From NCBI GenBank assembly GCA_935421135.1, contig OW285188.1:17709233-17773232 (forward strand): DNA of 64,000 bases, written 5' to 3'. The notes under the pieces were generated by a model, which saw nothing but the letters and a program-made list of their open reading frames with translations, ran no database searches and was not told the origin of the DNA. Positions 12,817 through 25,600 of this stretch are shown here, piece by piece. Numbering within the stretch: the stretch's first letter is position 1; every line of letters begins with the position of its first letter. Source of the stretch: Bugulina stolonifera. Its lineage: Eukaryota; Bryozoa; Gymnolaemata; Cheilostomatida; Bugulidae. The translations under genes and the position numbers were made by a program.

Positions 12817-14200
12817 ATATTATCCTCATAACTATCAGCTACACATCATTATCAGCTGCATTATTCTTAGTTTGGATTGTAGCTTATGATAATCAATTGT
12901 GATGGACAACCAGCACCTATCCTGACAGCCAGACTACATGTACATGTATTTAGCAATCAGTCATACTATAGTTTTACTTGCAAGTTGCATTACATGTACA
13001 TTTGTATGTTGTTAAGGGATTTGGCCATTTTTTTATTTAATAATGATGTATTTTTAAGCAAGAAATTTATTTTTGAGCATTCAGAGGCTTGTCTCAAGTA
13101 GAAGTCCGAAGTGATGACCATCTGACCGGCCAATCATATTAGTGAACTGCTGCCTATATACATGTAGGTAAGTAGAAGCAAATTCACGTACACTCAGTCT
13201 TACATTATTTGTGACCAAAGTGGGATGCTTTATTCAATACACCTGACATGTAGGCCTTATCTACATTTATATACTCTGGGGGGACTATTCTAGCTACACA
13301 CCTAGTACCCCACTCTAGGGTGGAAATAGGGGTACTAGGCTTTGAGGTTAGAATGGATATTATATATATCAACAGCAGATATCTACCAAGTGGAGCCAAC
13401 TGGAGTCACCTACTCCTGCCAGCTGTGATAGCTGCTATTATACAATCACAATGGGCTCAACTAATTATTGACTATAAGCTACTGAGTAATGTACTGAGCA
13501 GGTCAATAGACTGGGCAGACGCAGCAGCTTACTGTTTATCAATATGCTGTCATTGTATATAATACATTTTATCAGTATCTGAGCATCATTATTTTTATAC
13601 AATAGTCACAATTTGTTATCAGCAAGGTTACTCTGCATGGAATTTGATAGCTTTGGATCTCAGTACCAAACTGAAACTGCCAATACTTTTACATAGTAGC
13701 AACATGCCAGTTGAGTAGTGCAATTACATCAGTATAGCTGCAGTGCACAGTTACAGCTAGATTGTTCTGTATGTTGTCTGACTGATACACCAAGAATTGA
13801 GCTGACTTAGGTATGGTATAGAAACCTATGAAACTATAGTACACAATTAGTCTGATAAAACTCTAATCAGTTACCTAAATTCACATAATATAGTACAATG
13901 TATATAATAAATACATTTTACTATTAGATTATATTTTGTAACTCAGCCTAGTTGATACCTAATAGCGCAATGTTGCATTATTCTACCTAGATAATGTTTT
14001 GTATTCTGCCAATTACCTAATGCCAAATCTCTGTTTTTTTCTCAATTGGCCAAGGTGGGTAACTAGACCCTTAGGTGTTAGAACCAATGTTTACTTGTCT
14101 TTCATATCAAGTGTTACTACTACAAATGTATTGTATCAGTATGCAAAATATAATATTTTAGTGAGGACATTTCCCATTGACATTGTATAAATAGTGTGTA
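12817..14200. other. Gene-free stretch with SINE tail
   Basis: No exon is seen. Positions 13,012-13,100 match, in reverse, the 3' tail of the SINE family at 16,390-16,490 (Leu/Ser-type CTCTGA...GCTCAAAAATAAATT core). The rest is unassigned AT-rich DNA. Confidence 0.4.
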
Positions 14201-14569
14201 AATGTCTATAGATTATCTGTAAATGTTATGTAAATGCATGGGCCAGTGCCCCCTAACTGGTTATCCTTTTATACTTGTTGTATCTGTATGTGCAATATTA
14301 TCTGCTATTTTCTGCATATGACCGACCTTAAAGAGGGAGAATTTCCGACCTCATCCTTTTTGTTTTTATTGCACAATACCTTAGGCTTAAACCGATTGGC
14401 GGTCGAGCTTTCTACCGGAAGCCACCTGAAATGAAGTAGTATAAAAAGCAAATGTTTTTCTGTATATTCAGTTGTTAGTTGAAGCTTAATAAAGGTACAG
14501 CTACTTTTATAAGGAATCTAGTTGGAGTCATCTTTTTTAGGCTAGCATACTTCTAGCTGAAGTGCTTAG

Positions 14570-14709
14570 GGCATGGGCACTAATAAGCTATTGATCATAA
14601 TTAGAAGTTGTCCTCTCCCAATTTATCTTCTTTTTTTCTAGAAGAGGAAGGAAGATAAATTGGGAGAGGACAACTTCTGATTATGAACAATAGCTTATTA
14701 GTGCCCATG
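14570..14709. repeat. Perfect-stem foldback
   Basis: About 60 bp ending in ATTTATCTTC pairs, almost without mismatch, with the following GAAGATAAAT arm. The outer ends are GGGCATGGGCACTAATAAGC and its complement. The loop is about 20 bp of pyrimidine-rich sequence. It could be a foldback transposon or a small-RNA hairpin. Confidence 0.7.
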
Positions 14710-14984
14710 AGTTCCAGCCTTGGTCCCCTTGGACCAGTGCTTTTTTTGTATGGGGCTCTCTGGGCTTCCGAGAGCCCCCTCAAAAAATCATGGTTTGTTG
14801 AGGGGGTTCCTGGGAGCCCCCTCAACAAATTGCCATTTTAAAAGTAAAACTTTAAAAAGTAACCATAGCCAGGCATCATGCATGATGCATCCTATTAGAA
14901 ACATACATGTTATCTGGTACATGTATATCAAATATATACATCTCTAATCACTTATACATGTATGTATAGGATGATTTGTATGCA

Positions 14985-15140
14985 AGGAATTTGTCTTTTG
15001 AGCAATCAGAGACTTGTTTGACATCCATTAAAACACCAGTTCCTCACCAGGATTGAACCCAGCGCCTCTACGGCATCTAATCGCCTAGCACAGTGAGCGG
15101 ACCCTACTACCGTTACACCAGCTCAGCAACCTTAAAAAAG
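14985..15140 (-). mobile_element. tRNA-derived SINE
   Basis: Read on the minus strand there is an A-box-like TGAGCTGGTGTAACGGTAG and a B-box GGGTTCAATCCTGG at tRNA spacing, followed by a non-tRNA tail containing TCTGATTGCTCAAAAG. The same tail and head occur at 15,915-16,025, 16,246-16,490 and 13,012-13,100, so it is a repeated family and not a tRNA gene. Confidence 0.7.
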
Positions 15141-15914
15141 GAAGCTTTGCCAGGGAGCAATAGATATGCTCTGAGCCAACTGCACACAAAGCACCCCTCA
15201 CATTACGGCCACCTTGCTATATATTCCGCAAAACATTTGGCCATGAGTTCTATAATAATGTCAAGCGGATTCAGTAGGAGTGCTATGTAGCATGTGTGAA
15301 GGTGTGAGCGGGGAGGGAACCTGAATTATGCAGGGAGCCTTCTCAACTGATCTTACTAAAAACGCACTGCCTTGGACCATTAACCCGAACTCGTCCTCAT
15401 ACTCGTTTAAAACACTTTCAACACTCTCTCATGAGCCCCAGATTCAACACTAAGAGCTGCACAACTGTCCAATGCTGGAAGTACAGCTTGATCGACCACT
15501 CTCAAGAACTTCCCACACCCGTGCTCTCATCGGCACTCGTGTTTCAGCAGGAAAACATTACAATATAGCACTGGTCCAGTCCTGATATTAGTGGTACCGT
15601 GAGCTTTTTAATGACTAAACCGCCTAGTCCTACTGCCTAGGGCCAGAGGTGGCTAATTTAGTGTAAATAGAGTCCTTTTTTGTGTGACTTTTCAGTATGC
15701 TTTTAACTTGCAATACAGCAACATGTTTTTTACTTAATTGCTCTTTTACTGCAAGTGCTGGTTAGGATTGCACATTGGAACTAAGACTAAGTACCTAAAC
15801 CAGTTAGGAAAGCATAAGAACAGCTCGAACTCAACATAATGCCGATCTTCTCACTTGGAACAATAATATAGGGAGAGGTTGGTCCTTGTCTATCATCGCT
15901 ATTATAATCCTCAG

Positions 15915-16025
15915 TCCTTGACTGGGGTTTGAACCTGGGGCCTCTGCTGCACCTAATCGCCTAGCACAGTGAACAGAACATGCTACCACTACACAAGCTC
16001 AGCAACCTTAAAAAGGAAGCTTCAC
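15915..16025 (-). mobile_element. tRNA-derived SINE head
   Basis: On the minus strand an A-box-like TGAGCTTGTGTAGTGGTAGC and a B-box GGTTCAAACCCC are visible at tRNA spacing. It is the closest relative of the unit expanded at 16,246-16,389. The 3' tail is missing. Confidence 0.65.
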
Positions 16026-16245
16026 CAGTGTCTTGTTTTTATTATTTATTAAGCATACACCTCTTAACAGAACAAATCAATGAATCCGTTGCAGCTGCCT
16101 ACAGCTATATAAAAATCTACAACATCATCCTTTTTTTCTTTGAATAAACTGATGAATTGGGAAAGACTACAGTACACTTACCAATACATTATAGACAATT
16201 CGATAAACTTCAGTATAACTTGTAACTACTGGGCTATGAACAATA

Positions 16246-16389
16246 TTCAAACCCCAGTTCAAACCCCAGTTCAAACCCCAGTTCAAACCCCAGTTCAAAC
16301 CCCAGTTCAAACCCCAGTTCAAACCCCAGTTCAAACCCCAGTTCAAACCCCAGTTCAAACCCCAGTTCAAACCCCAGTTCAAACCCCAG
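16246..16389 (+). repeat. 12 x 12-bp minisatellite made of Pol III B-boxes
   Basis: Exactly twelve perfect copies of TTCAAACCCCAG. Read across the joint each unit contains GTTCAAACC, which fits the B-box consensus GWTCRANNC bound by TFIIIC. The array is followed by the SINE tail (to about 16,490), so it is a B-box expanded inside a SINE. The long QTPV frame it creates on plus and the NWGL frame on minus are by-products. It lies about 220 bp upstream of the TRIM-ARB2 start codon. Confidence 0.85.
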
Positions 16390-16490
16390 TCAAGGACTGG
16401 TATTTTCATAGATTTGAAACAAGCCTCTGATTGCTCAAAAATAAATTCCTTGCGGAAAAATACATCATTATTTAAAAAAAATGGCCAATT
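16390..16490 (+). mobile_element. SINE tail after the B-box array
   Basis: The sequence from CAAGGACTGG through TGGCCAATTC matches the tails at 14,985-15,050 and 13,012-13,100 in inverse orientation. The SINE head with its A-box is not visible upstream of the array. Confidence 0.6.
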
Positions 16491-16610
16491 CCCCTAGAAT
16501 TCTCATACATATTTTACCAACCTCTTTACCAGTCAACTTTATCAAATGTATTTTTATTGTGCGTTGAGTATCTATAGTTTCTTCTATTCTTTCATAAGAC
16601 TGAATCGAAA

Positions 16611-19600
16611 ATGGCTGACAAAGTTGCTAGAGTGACTAAGACCTACAAATGTGGCTACTGCTGTAAGTTCTTCCCTCAACTGGTTGATCCAAGGAGAATA
16701 CCTTGTCTGCATGTGTTTTGTCTACCTTGTTTGAAGATAAACCTCATGCTAAGACAAACAAATGTGAGATGCAGCTACTGCAGGTAAGATACCCCATGTA
16801 GCACTTTTTACATTGTAATTTCTTGTTCAGCATACTGTATTTTATACTCTTTTGGTAAAAAACAAGCGTACACCTTTATACACCTATGTACATGTAGATC
16901 CGTAATATTTAGTGTCTCAACTCTCAACTTCATCGCTTTTTATCAGGACGGTCCATAACATCACAGATGTTACAAGTCTACCTAGGTCTAACCTGAATGA
17001 TCCTCTGGAAGAAGAGGTTGTAGTTGAGGTTGAGGTTGAGACTGATATTATTTACTGTAATCTCTGTGAGGGAACGCCAACTAAAGCTGTTACCTTCTGT
17101 GTGGAGAGCCAGAAGAAGCTATGTGAGCAGCACGCGCAGGTAGTTGAGAGATCTAAAATTTATATTTTTATGAGTTGAGTTACAAATATAATACTTTGGT
17201 TTTATTCTTGTGCTGGTGTCTACAGATAATCCTGTAGCACTCTTAACTCAGCACATCATTATGTTGAAGTATTCAGTAGCTTACTGAGAGGCTGTAAATT
17301 TAAATTACAATGAATCGAAATAACTGCAATCTATGACTGTGTAAATTAGTGAAACTACAACAGATTTTACACTAATACAGTGACATTCTGCAATCTGCCT
17401 TGACATTTGAACTTTTGTTGACATCAGTTTGCTCAAACTATTCACCAAAGTTTCAGTAACAGCTCAATGGCTCTATAAAAACTTGAGCTAAGCAAGCGTG
17501 AATTGACTCGTATTTGATATAGCCTAGGCCCTAGATAAATTGATAAACACCTGCGTTTTTGGGGGCCATATAAAGATTTGGCTTGTTTTGATGAATCACT
17601 AAAAAGCATTGATTTGTAAAAACCAAGAGTTGGCCATGGCAACTTGAGTTTTCCCAAAAAAGACTTGCAAATATCTCTGTTACCTGGACTAACAGCCAAA
17701 ATCATTCTGTTGTTTGCACACAGGCAAGATATATTGTGTGACCCTTCATTTACTATCCAATCATCTCTTTACTTACACACAAGCTGTAACTACATGTACG
17801 TACTTGATGATTCTCATTTTGCAGGAACATCAGCAGCAGCAGCAGAGATTTATGGGGGTACAGCATGAGTTTGTGCCTATAAAACAGTACATGCAAGCAC
17901 CTTACCGGTACGTGTCAGACAAGTGTAAAAGTCACCCAGACCACCCAGTGAAGGAGGCATGTTCTATCTGTTATGCCAGGTTCTGTGTCAGATGTGTTCA
18001 TACGAAGGTGGTCTGTAGGGATGACAAAGGTAACTTCTTACTGACCTGTGTCATACAACAGTCTGTCTAACACACATACTCATATAATATGACATATTGC
18101 ATTATTTTGTATTATCCATGTACATGGGTTATTGTGTAATAAAGGACAATTAGTCGCCTACATTCAACAAGCTCAAAAATTGGGCATTGTTTTTTCATGC
18201 TTTGACTTCTTCAACACACAAAGTATGATTATTACTTGAAGGTTATTTTATTGTCTACCATTCTGCTACTACCACAATTCCTTTAATTTATATTGAATAC
18301 ATTGATTGTTAGACAGGATGGCTATATACTAAAATTATTACTTGTTTAAAGGGAGACCCTTATTGCTCTTAGACTCTGATACTTTTCTCAAAACTGAAAA
18401 TATTACAATGCACTGTGTTCTAACCTAAATGTCTTACAGGCAGTGTTCGAAGTGTGGTTATACGGGAGTATACGGCCATGTGTACCCACCTCAACTTTTG
18501 TGGTTATACTGCCAGCAGGCGTGTACCCTAATTTTAATAGCTAGTTTTCCCCATACAGTCACTGTGGACCTAATAGTATAGTAGGAAAGTGCTTGACTAT
18601 CATTCATAGGGACATGGGGTTGGAATCTCACCAGAGCATATTTTTTTCAATTTAGTACTTCACTAATTTCTTCGTTATACAATCCTAATTAGTAAGATTG
18701 CATGCACTGTGTACGCACCTCATTTATTCCACTTTGAATACTGCCTACAGAGCAGGTATACTCACACCATGATACTGACTCTCTACATGACGTCTCTGAG
18801 GAATTGAGGAGAAGTCTGAATAAGAAGTCAGAGAGTCTTGCTGCTAAGATCGCTAAGGTGGTTGAGATTGAAAAAGATGCTTGGAATAAACTAGATGATA
18901 TACAATACAAGGCAGAACAGATAATGTTAAAGATAGACAGGCTGACCGAGGAGAAGGTAGACTATTAACTGGTTGTACAGTGTGTGTGTATTGCAATGTG
19001 ACACACGAGTACTGATGATAGTACGGGTGCCAGAAAGGTCTAGGAGTGGTCGGCTAGGTCTGATTCCAATTACATAAGCTGAGCAGTGATTATGAGGTAG
19101 ATTGTATTGCATGTACGACCCATAGGGTCTGAGTTATTGCTTAGATACGAGTCGCATGAGTATGGTCTATGCTAGTTTAGTCACTTTGGGCTTCAAGGTC
19201 CAATGGGACCGAGAGCTGGAAATATGCTATTTTAGAAAAAACAACTCCAGATGCTTCTTATAGTAGATGTATCTTTATTGAAATCCAAGCAACAACTGAA
19301 TCATAACATGAAAAGTGATCACTTTATATGCTATTACATTTCGGGTGAAGACCTCAGGTAAGATACGATAGGCACTTGGCCATAAGTATTACGCAATAAT
19401 AATATATAAAAGGTACAGATTCGGACTACTTTAGGGCCGGTCATGTGCAGAACACATGTATAATCATGTAGATACATAAAGGGTGAGATTGCAACTATAT
19501 ATGAAACCAGACATATGGACAAGGTTTGCGATGAATAGTTAACAAGTTACAACAAGTGCACAATACAAGTCAATTATTTACAATACTATTGTAGATATAT

Positions 19601-22600
19601 GCACAAAGTAGGACTGTATATACATATACATGTACAAGAGTAATTAGACAATGCATGGCAAAGATATACAAGTACGAGATAAGGAAGTCAACTGCCAAGG
19701 TACTAGTGTGCGTTAAGTGTTAGATCGGTGTAGGTCGAGGCTTATAATGTCAGTACAAAGGAATGTCCGCCTCACCGCAGTATTAACACCATGTCTAAAT
19801 TGTACACCACACACATATACACATACAGGTACAATGTATACATACATTTTCATGTATTATAGGTTTGTGTGTGTATTCATGTGTGTGTGCGTGTGTACAT
19901 ATACATGTATATATAATATTAGATTATAAACTCGTGCACTTTCCGCTATCCAGCTACACGGGTTTGAAGTTGTCTCCCAACTCTGAAAGAGATGCATCTG
20001 ACTCTTTAATAACGTACACAATTGTTCAGAATTTTCATATTAATCATGGACTAGCTGAACAAATGTACAACTGCATCACCACGGCCTTGCGAAGTTTGCT
20101 CTAGTTACCTACATGTATATCACTGTTTTGATGACCAGAGATTCATAACCATAGCATAATTCTAGCTACAACATGCACAGTCACAATGCTTGTACTTGCA
20201 TATCACCATATAGTGCAAATACATCAGTATTGTCATCTACGAACATGCATCCATGAAGTGGCACAACTCTGTATTACTTGATTATTTATTATAGTATAAA
20301 CAGTGTTTGAGTTTGTGTTTCAGATTTCAGCTATCAGAGCCGAGTCAGATAAATTCAAGAAAGAGATAGAGGAGCTTGTTAGAGAGAGTGTACAGAAAGT
20401 AGAAGAGTTTGCGGTACCTGTTCTAGATAAATGGTACGAGATGCAGAGTCTGTGGAACTCTACACAAAAGATGATCAACAACTCTACCGACTCTGATATT
20501 GTCGAAATGTACAGAAATAAGATAGATGAACTAACAAGTGGTGAAGATATCAGTATGATAGGTCATTATACCTTTATACCCAAGAGTTTGTTACCAACCA
20601 GTGAGTGTTAATATAATATTATTTATGTTATTATTTGCTTTATTCAGATGTTAATTTGTTGGTATTCATAGTATGGGGGACTCAATGGCACTGAATAATT
20701 ATACTAGGGAGAGGAAATGAAATTCAGCAGTGAACATTGTTGGAGTACATCATAATTGTAAGCATACAAAAAACAAAGTACAAAAGGTATGATTATATAA
20801 CACAGCATAAAAAAGACAACAACAACATCCACAACAATATTACCATATACATGTATGTATTATGCTATCTGTTGCATGGAATTTATTTTCAAACCAGTAG
20901 GAAAGAAAAATTGTAATGGTGATAAATATGTATTATTAATCTTATGAATTTACAGGTTCTGATGAGGAGTCATGGAATGTTGAATCATCAGAGGCTGAAC
21001 CACCAGCGACTAGGATAGCCACTATGGCAGCGATTAATGTAGCCACTGCCATTGAACGATTAGGACACGTGCTTAAGTTGCATTTTGATGGTTAGTAATT
21101 ACAATAGTAACTTATCACAATAAAAAAACTTACAACTTACTGATTTTAATTCCTGCTATTAATCCCAGGTAAGAAAGCAAAGATCTAAAGAGATCTGCAT
21201 ATTTCTAATTTGGGGTGGAGAAGGCACTTCACCAATGGCAAAGTTACTGAAGTAGCACAGGAGCATTTAAAGGTTGGATGCCCTTCCTAACACCATTAAT
21301 GACCCTTATGGGAATCAACCTGGGACTCCCACATGAAAGTCCAGAGCCCTTACCACTAGGCCACGGCAGCTCCCTTAGAACATACACAATAGTCAGAAAT
21401 AAAAGTGGAAGTAGACCCAAAAGCTGGGTTGCTTTTATTGGTTCTCAGGCCTCAGTTATATATGACTATAAAACTATTGGTCCATTCTTATAGGGCCAAG
21501 TTACATTATATTATAAAATATTGCAATTTCCTGGTGTTTGTTCTTCCGGACACTCTAGAAAATGCACTTACATGTATTTACTATCGGAATTATCTTGCAT
21601 TGACTTGGGATTTACTGTAAAATCTGAGTGTTGCAATCAAATAGACCAAAAGCACTTACCATTGGGACCCATGTACGCTCAGTGAGGTGGCACCAGGTGA
21701 CCTGGTGAAACTGCATTGTATAACAATATTGTAGTGGTCCAGGCAATTTCATGACATCATATCTAAGCATATTCAATCCTTGAGCATTATTTGTGTGCAT
21801 TTGGCCGAGAGTTTAGTAGAGCTGGGTTTAGTAGACATGACTTTTGATGTTTATTATGTGCAATTATAGTAGTAGTATTAGTGAGTAATTGCTACAAAGA
21901 ATTATAACTGTACATAATATTGTAATGGACGACCCCCAGTCCATTTGCCTGCCGACAACCTCTGTCGTCGTCGCTTTATTATTATATTATGAGACTGACT
22001 TCTCATAGTATTGTCTTTATTGTGCACTTATAAGTATTACAAGTAATGTCATTCATATATATTATTATAAATACATGTAGTAGTACGAGACGCAATTTTT
22101 TTTTGATATAAGGTAATAAATAAAAAATAAGAAATGCGTCTCGTACTACTATTTATAATAAAAATATTATCCCACACCAACATTTTTTAATATATATTAT
22201 TATATCTTGAAGGACGGCTCTATTTTGGGTCGTCCTCTTTTGTAAAAGGAATCAGATTCTTGTTATTAAGGGCAGTCTCTTGTATGTTTTCGGCTGGACG
22301 ACACCATGTCGTACATTTTTGCCGGAAGTTTGTTATGTATATAAGGCAGTGCATTTTGTGTTGTAATTCAGTTGTTGATTGCGCTTGAATAAAGCAACAT
22401 CTCCTAACTCAACCTACAGAGGCTTACTCTTTAGGCGGGTAGCTCCCCCTGAGAATCCTTTGGATTCAGTACGGTTTGAGCTCACCTCATCCTAGGCTAA
22501 GCACATCTCTATCCACCCCTTAGGCTTAGGCCGATCCCGGGTTCTAATGAACCTAGCGTCGGACTTAGGCTCTTAAGGTTAGACACTCTTTCTCTACACT

Positions 22601-25600
22601 CCCTTGGAGTATAAATCCTGCATGACCTACGTCGGTCCTGAGCTCCGATGAGTCTCGGCATCGGCCTATGTCTGATATAATCTACAATCTACACTATAAA
22701 GAGCACCCATAACTGTTCACTCTTTTATGTAATAAGCAGAAGGTACACTTGGTCGGCCTCTACCACCTTCCAAGCCCTTCACATACTTGTAGCCCTCGGC
22801 TCTCGTATGCAATAGTACTCCAAAACATTACAATATAATACAATCTTATGTATACTTATACTCTGAATTATGCTAGTGCATTAATAATCTGAATGTCGCT
22901 AAACACTTGAAACTTACCTTGGCATAGGGATTGCTTGGCTAGGTAGCTGTTCTCTGCATCTGCACTTATAAGTCATCGGTGGCTTGCGTACAGACCTTGG
23001 GCCCGTCTGGGACACATCCACAACAATATTACCATATACATAATGTATGTATTATGCTATCTGTTGCATGGAATTTATTTTTAAACCAGTAGAAAAGAAA
23101 AATTGTAATGGTGATAAATATGTATTATTAATCTTATGAATTTACAGATTCTGATGAGGACTCGTGGAATGCTGAATCATCAGAGGCTGAACCACCAGTG
23201 ACTATGATAGCCACTAAACGATTAGAACACGAGTATATGTTGCATTTTGATGGTTAGTAATTACAATATAGTAACTTATCAACCTCAGCTCATTCATTAA
23301 CTCACTCATCCATTCATCTATCCAGTGGTCAAAGTTGGGGGGGGGGGTCGTCGGGGGACTGCGTCCCCCACCATAAATTTCAGGGGATCCCTCAGATTAA
23401 TAGACCCCTTACAGGTTACTATCATAATAATAATACAAATTGGACCACATTTTACCTTATGATCTTGAACCATATTTCAACCTGAAATTCTTGGATTTCG
23501 CACTATTTCAGTGTCTAATTTTGACAAAGTCTCCAATTTCAGAGAGGGCGCTCAGGCGCCCCTCCCCGCCAGCGCGCTGCGCTTGCCGTTTGGGCTCTCA
23601 AGTGATTATGGCTGCTACCCTAGAGACCCCCACCTCTTCTCTTAGACTTTAACCACTGCATCAATCCATTGTGCAGCTTGCAGAGTTTATCTAATTGATG
23701 TTACACTGTAACAGTACTTTTTACACAATTACCCTGTAATATTATACATGTATATGTACGAGTATGATAATCCATTTGTTGTAGATAACACTCAGAAGTT
23801 GGTGGATGCTAATGGAGAAGGCTTTCAGTTTGACTTGTATGGGAGTGACCACTCGATGAATCAGCGGAGATATGAGGCTATAGGAGAGGTTGGTCATGCT
23901 TATTACACATAGTGTATACATACTATTTATTCACTGCTGTCTATTCTGAGTTGCTTACTAACAGATAATGCTCCGACCTATATTAGGTCTCTGTCTGCTC
24001 TTGGTTATCTAGATAAATAAGATGGAGAGTTTTCTTTAGCAATATTGTACGTTGTAAGGCCTTTATTTTGTAGTATTTGCACATATATTAGATTATATAG
24101 AATAAAAATGTTGATAACAAATACAGTGTTACTAATAGTTTCATTATATTATCATAGACTGACAAGATTGTTTTGTAGTTGATGACACAAATCGTGTATG
24201 AACTACTTGAACAGAAGCTGGACAAAGTACACCTGCACTCTAAGGTAAGTACCCCCTTTATAATGAATTTAAAGGATATTGACAGGGCATATGCTGTTAT
24301 GCAGTGACGATGGCTTGGAATCTTGGCTCTACTTCTCTTAGTTCTGCCCATTTGAATAAGAGAAGTTGACTGGACTAAGTAGCTGGTATTTTCAGAAACT
24401 GCTGGTGTTTTCATGGGAAATTTATTGCAGGCATAGCTAAATTAATATATAGCATACATAGCCGAATATATAGCATACATAGCCAAATATATAGTATACA
24501 TAGCCAAATGTATAGCATACAATAGCCTAATATATAGCATACATAGCCAAATGTCTAGCATACAATAGCCTAATATATAGCATACATAGCCAAATGTATA
24601 GCATACATACCCTAATGAATTGTATACATATTATATAGCCAAGCACTATTATTTCAGGTAGAAAAGTTGATAAAAGGTTACCATTACCTGAAAACTGCTA
24701 TTATGACTTTTATCAATCTACTGGTTTAAACATCCTGTGTCCACTATTTAGCATAGCGTCTACCTGTGTGCCAGTTCTTTCATTATTTATTGTTTTCTCA
24801 ATTTTTATATAGTATATAAAACTACTGATTATCCACAGCAGTGCTTGGAAATTAGTGACCGATTGCCTTGTTCCGTTACAGCTTGTTTAAACCTACAAAT
24901 ATGGACAACTTTATATTATATACCTTACCAAAATGATGTGATTGGGTCATTCACACACAACTCATTACTGTAGAAACCTGGTGGAGGATTCATCTTCTGT
25001 AGTCGAGGATATGAAGATCGTGAGAAACTGTTAGTACTGATACATGATAGTGGTGTAGTTAGAGCTGGCCAATGGTCTCGCAGGTAAATTGTTCTATTTA
25101 CATCAGCAATCTGCTACATGTACATGTATGTTAACACTAACACTACTATACATGTCAACACTGTTAATATATATATATATATACATGTAATATATACATA
25201 TATAAATTATGTTAATACGTACATGACCTGATGTAATGTTTCACGTTATAGATTGATAATCAACGACTCTCTGAACAGTGGGACACAGCTACCATATATT
25301 AAAAGAGCAATGTTAAATGGTTGGGGTGTTTTAGTTATGAACACAAATGACAGACGAAATGAAGAGGTAGTACTATTTTCACTTCTGTAACCTATCCTAA
25401 AGCCAACTTATTAAGTTATTTGGTTTATATTGTAATGGTTTCTGTGATTTGGTGCGGTCGTCCTTGGACGACTATCGACCCAGAAATAAAGTGCCTATGA
25501 GTGGTGCTAGGACTTCGCATTACATGAAAGATCGAGCGGTCTCAGTAGCCCAAAAACTACCAGAGACGACCCATCTGGTCCCAAGTCTGACCTTCAGACT

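Larger units (their letters stand above)
14218..15562 (+). mobile_element. LTR, plus strand, with later insertions (5' end uncertain)
   Basis: A TATA box (AGTATAAAAAG, about 14,438) is followed by AATAAA (about 14,488), the same spacing as in the LTR at 21921-22832. The 3' end AAACATTACA at 15,562 is followed by ATAT. The 5' end is a guess. A foldback (14570-14709), two GC hairpins (14752-14830) and a SINE (14985-15140) interrupt it. Confidence 0.45.

Noticed and set aside
15040..15125. tRNA gene on minus strand
   Set aside because: A and B boxes are present but the fold is degenerate and the same tail recurs in other copies, so it is a SINE.
16140..16430. Open frame of repeated QTPV (and NWGL on minus)
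   Set aside because: It is only the translation of the 12-bp B-box minisatellite, without splice sites or flanking coding sequence.
18545..18640. tRNA-like sequence in TRIM-ARB2 intron 3
   Set aside because: GGGTTGGAATCTC resembles a B-box, but the A-box and fold are too weak to call a SINE or tRNA.
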